Below, piece by piece: positions 44,425 to 45,507 of a stretch of 45,507 nt of DNA; the first letter of the stretch is position 1; every line of letters starts with the position of its first letter. This DNA is from Gammaproteobacteria bacterium (GTDB lineage Bacteria; Pseudomonadota; Gammaproteobacteria; WOZS01). The position numbers were made by a program, and so were the translations under genes. Where the stretch lies: contig WOZS01000038.1 of assembly GCA_011620135.1 (NCBI GenBank), positions 1-45,507 on the forward strand, in the 5' to 3' direction. Under the pieces are notes generated by a model. It ran no database searches, was not told the DNA's origin, and saw only the letters and a program-made list of their open reading frames with translations.

Positions 44425-44740
44425 AGTACCTCCTCGGTTCGCGCTGGCACGGGTCGGACTTTGATTGGCTTTAGTTGTTTGCCATGGTCAGATGGTCGAT
44501 TGCATGCGCCGCATCTTCACGACAGTGTTTTTTGTACATTTTATGAGGCGGTTTGAGCGGCTGTCATTTTCAGATGACCACTGCACGGAAAATATCAGAT
44601 ATTTTACGACAGCTCGATGCCCGCCTGCGTGGCTTTTGGCGTAGGTCTGGTATGTGTTCTCCTTGTTTGGTCGTGGAGAACGAAACCGATTAACGATGGC
44701 CTTTACTTTTAAGTACTTTTTGTAAATCAATGAGCTATCT
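44425..44740. other. AT-rich intergenic stretch
   Basis: From about 44480 the base composition falls sharply compared with everything to the left. No convincing gene is present. A 39-codon frame on the plus strand (44574 onward, beginning MTTARKISDILRQLDARLRG) and a 94-codon frame on the minus strand (44488-44772) are open, but neither has a recognisable family or a good ribosome site. The GTG start of the ATPase lies at the left edge, so its promoter is probably here. Confidence 0.4.
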
Positions 44741-45303
44741 TTATGAGTAAATTGAAATCCAACTAGAATCATTCGGTATTGTTTCTACAAAACCTTGTTC
44801 TATCAACTGCGATTCGCTCCATAAAGACCTATGATTTTCAAAAGGATTGGCTTCAACTTCCTGATGTATAAATGTTTTCGGCGTGCTAATTAATATTTTA
44901 TTTTTCGAAACACGTTTTAGTTGATTTAAAATTTTTACCCTTGTTCCGTTGTAAGGTGTTCTAGAATATCGATGGCTAAAACTAACTCGTATTCATTATC
45001 GTTTATTTTAGGCAGAATATCTAGAGCATCACCCCAATAAATATGATTATACGTATAATCATGTACTGGGGTACGATAGATCATGCACGCTTCAATTCCG
45101 TCAATTCGCACCTTCCATTCACCTCTAGGTCGCTGGATACCATTCGCACCGTTGACTATAAAAAGATTTTCGTTTTCAAGATTTATGCGTGCGAGAAATC
45201 CATATTGCCCCATACCAACACCTACATCTAAGATAGAGGTCGGTTGTAACGTTTTTAAAAAACCTAAAATTGCTGAAAGTTGCGAACTTTGACTGAATGG
45301 CAT
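44741..45303 (-). pseudogene. class I SAM-dependent methyltransferase gene with a frameshift
   Basis: ATG 45303 has AAGGA seven bases upstream. The first 122 residues include motif I ILDVGVGMGQYGFL (SAM-binding glycines), YNHIYWGDALDIL, and the post-core ELVLAIDILEHL. At 44939-44937 the frame meets TAA right after CAA GGG; reading one base back continues as KILNQLKRVSKNKILISTPK and NPFENHRSLWSESQLIEQGF to a TAA at 44743-44741, which is how such methyltransferases normally end. A single missing G in the GGG run would explain it. Composition is far more AT-rich than the rest of the window, typical of horizontally acquired surface-polysaccharide genes. The methyl acceptor is unknown. Sequencing error or a rare functional frameshift are alternatives. 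Confidence 0.75.
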
Positions 45304-45507
45304 AAAACATCCTTCAATTCGTCGTGGGGGGCGCTCATCGCCGCGCCCAGCAGCAGCCCAAGATGGCCGCTTCTGCGGCAAAAAATATTTTTTGGCGCTC
45401 GAGTCCGCCCACCATTGGGCTGTCCCGCGGTGCTACCGGCGATGGCCAACCTCCACGTGGCCTTCCGTCGCCTGGGCTGGCTCCGGCCCATCGCCAGCAT
45501 GCTGTCT
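45304..45507. other. GC-rich right edge, no gene assigned
   Basis: Composition returns to GC-rich within about 30 bases of the methyltransferase start. Open frames reach the window edge on both strands (for example LPAMANLHVAFRRLGWLRPI on the plus strand), but too little is visible to identify a product. The promoter of the methyltransferase should be in this stretch. Confidence 0.3.

Noticed and set aside
44930-44945. Programmed frameshift in the methyltransferase gene
   Set aside because: The site CAA GGG TAA is not a classical slippery heptamer and this family is not known to use recoding; a lost G is simpler.

Overview
The window is GC-rich, densely packed, Gram-negative DNA, most likely from a beta- or gammaproteobacterium. 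The evidence is TonB receptor, TolC and periplasmic adaptor genes, Fur-type sites, a fused indolepyruvate:ferredoxin oxidoreductase and a folK/thpR pair. I cannot name a genus. The exception in composition is an AT-rich patch at about 44.5-45.3 kb. I saw no rRNA, tRNA, CRISPR array or complete insertion sequence.

Layout. (1) 1-65: tail of a YqaE/Pmp3 membrane peptide gene. (2) 8506-113, minus strand: a seven-gene polyamine operon, with import genes potG-potH-potI-potF followed by three catabolic genes (SpuC-type aminotransferase, PuuA-type gamma-glutamylpolyamine synthetase, PuuC-type aldehyde dehydrogenase). (3) 8.9-12.9 kb, plus strand: a DmeF-like metal exporter, then an MHS-family transporter and an amidase. 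(4) 12.9-14.8 kb, minus strand: two decayed metal genes, a chromate transporter (chrA) with a nonsense codon, a frameshift and internal deletions, and a multicopper oxidase with one nonsense codon and three frameshifts. (5) 15.0-17.9 kb, minus strand: a GH13 glucosidase, thpR and folK. (6) 18.1-24.8 kb, plus strand: a five-gene YbhGFSR-type ABC exporter with its own TolC-like channel. (7) 25.2-29.4 kb, minus strand: indolepyruvate oxidoreductase with a macrodomain protein directly downstream; then crcB. (8) 30.2-41.5 kb, minus strand: an iron acquisition locus with two Fur-type promoters. (9) 42.0-44.4 kb: a P2-type cation ATPase. (10) 44.4-45.3 kb: the AT-rich patch with a frameshifted methyltransferase gene.

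How the genes work together. The siderophore locus (decarboxylase, diamine N-hydroxylase, MFS exporter, acyltransferase-NIS synthetase fusion, unknown two-helix membrane protein) has the architecture of desferrioxamine/bisucaberin-type dihydroxamate pathways. Its own TonB receptor and a long PepSY-type membrane protein are transcribed from a second Fur-type promoter. These pathways consume a diamine (cadaverine or putrescine), and the polyamine operon at the other end imports and degrades such diamines, so the two may draw on one pool.

The least described items are the two-helix protein of the siderophore operon, the apparent multi-domain fusion in the PepSY protein, the macrodomain/indolepyruvate oxidoreductase pairing, and the decayed metal-resistance block next to an intact metal exporter. 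No element stands out as a wholly new system.
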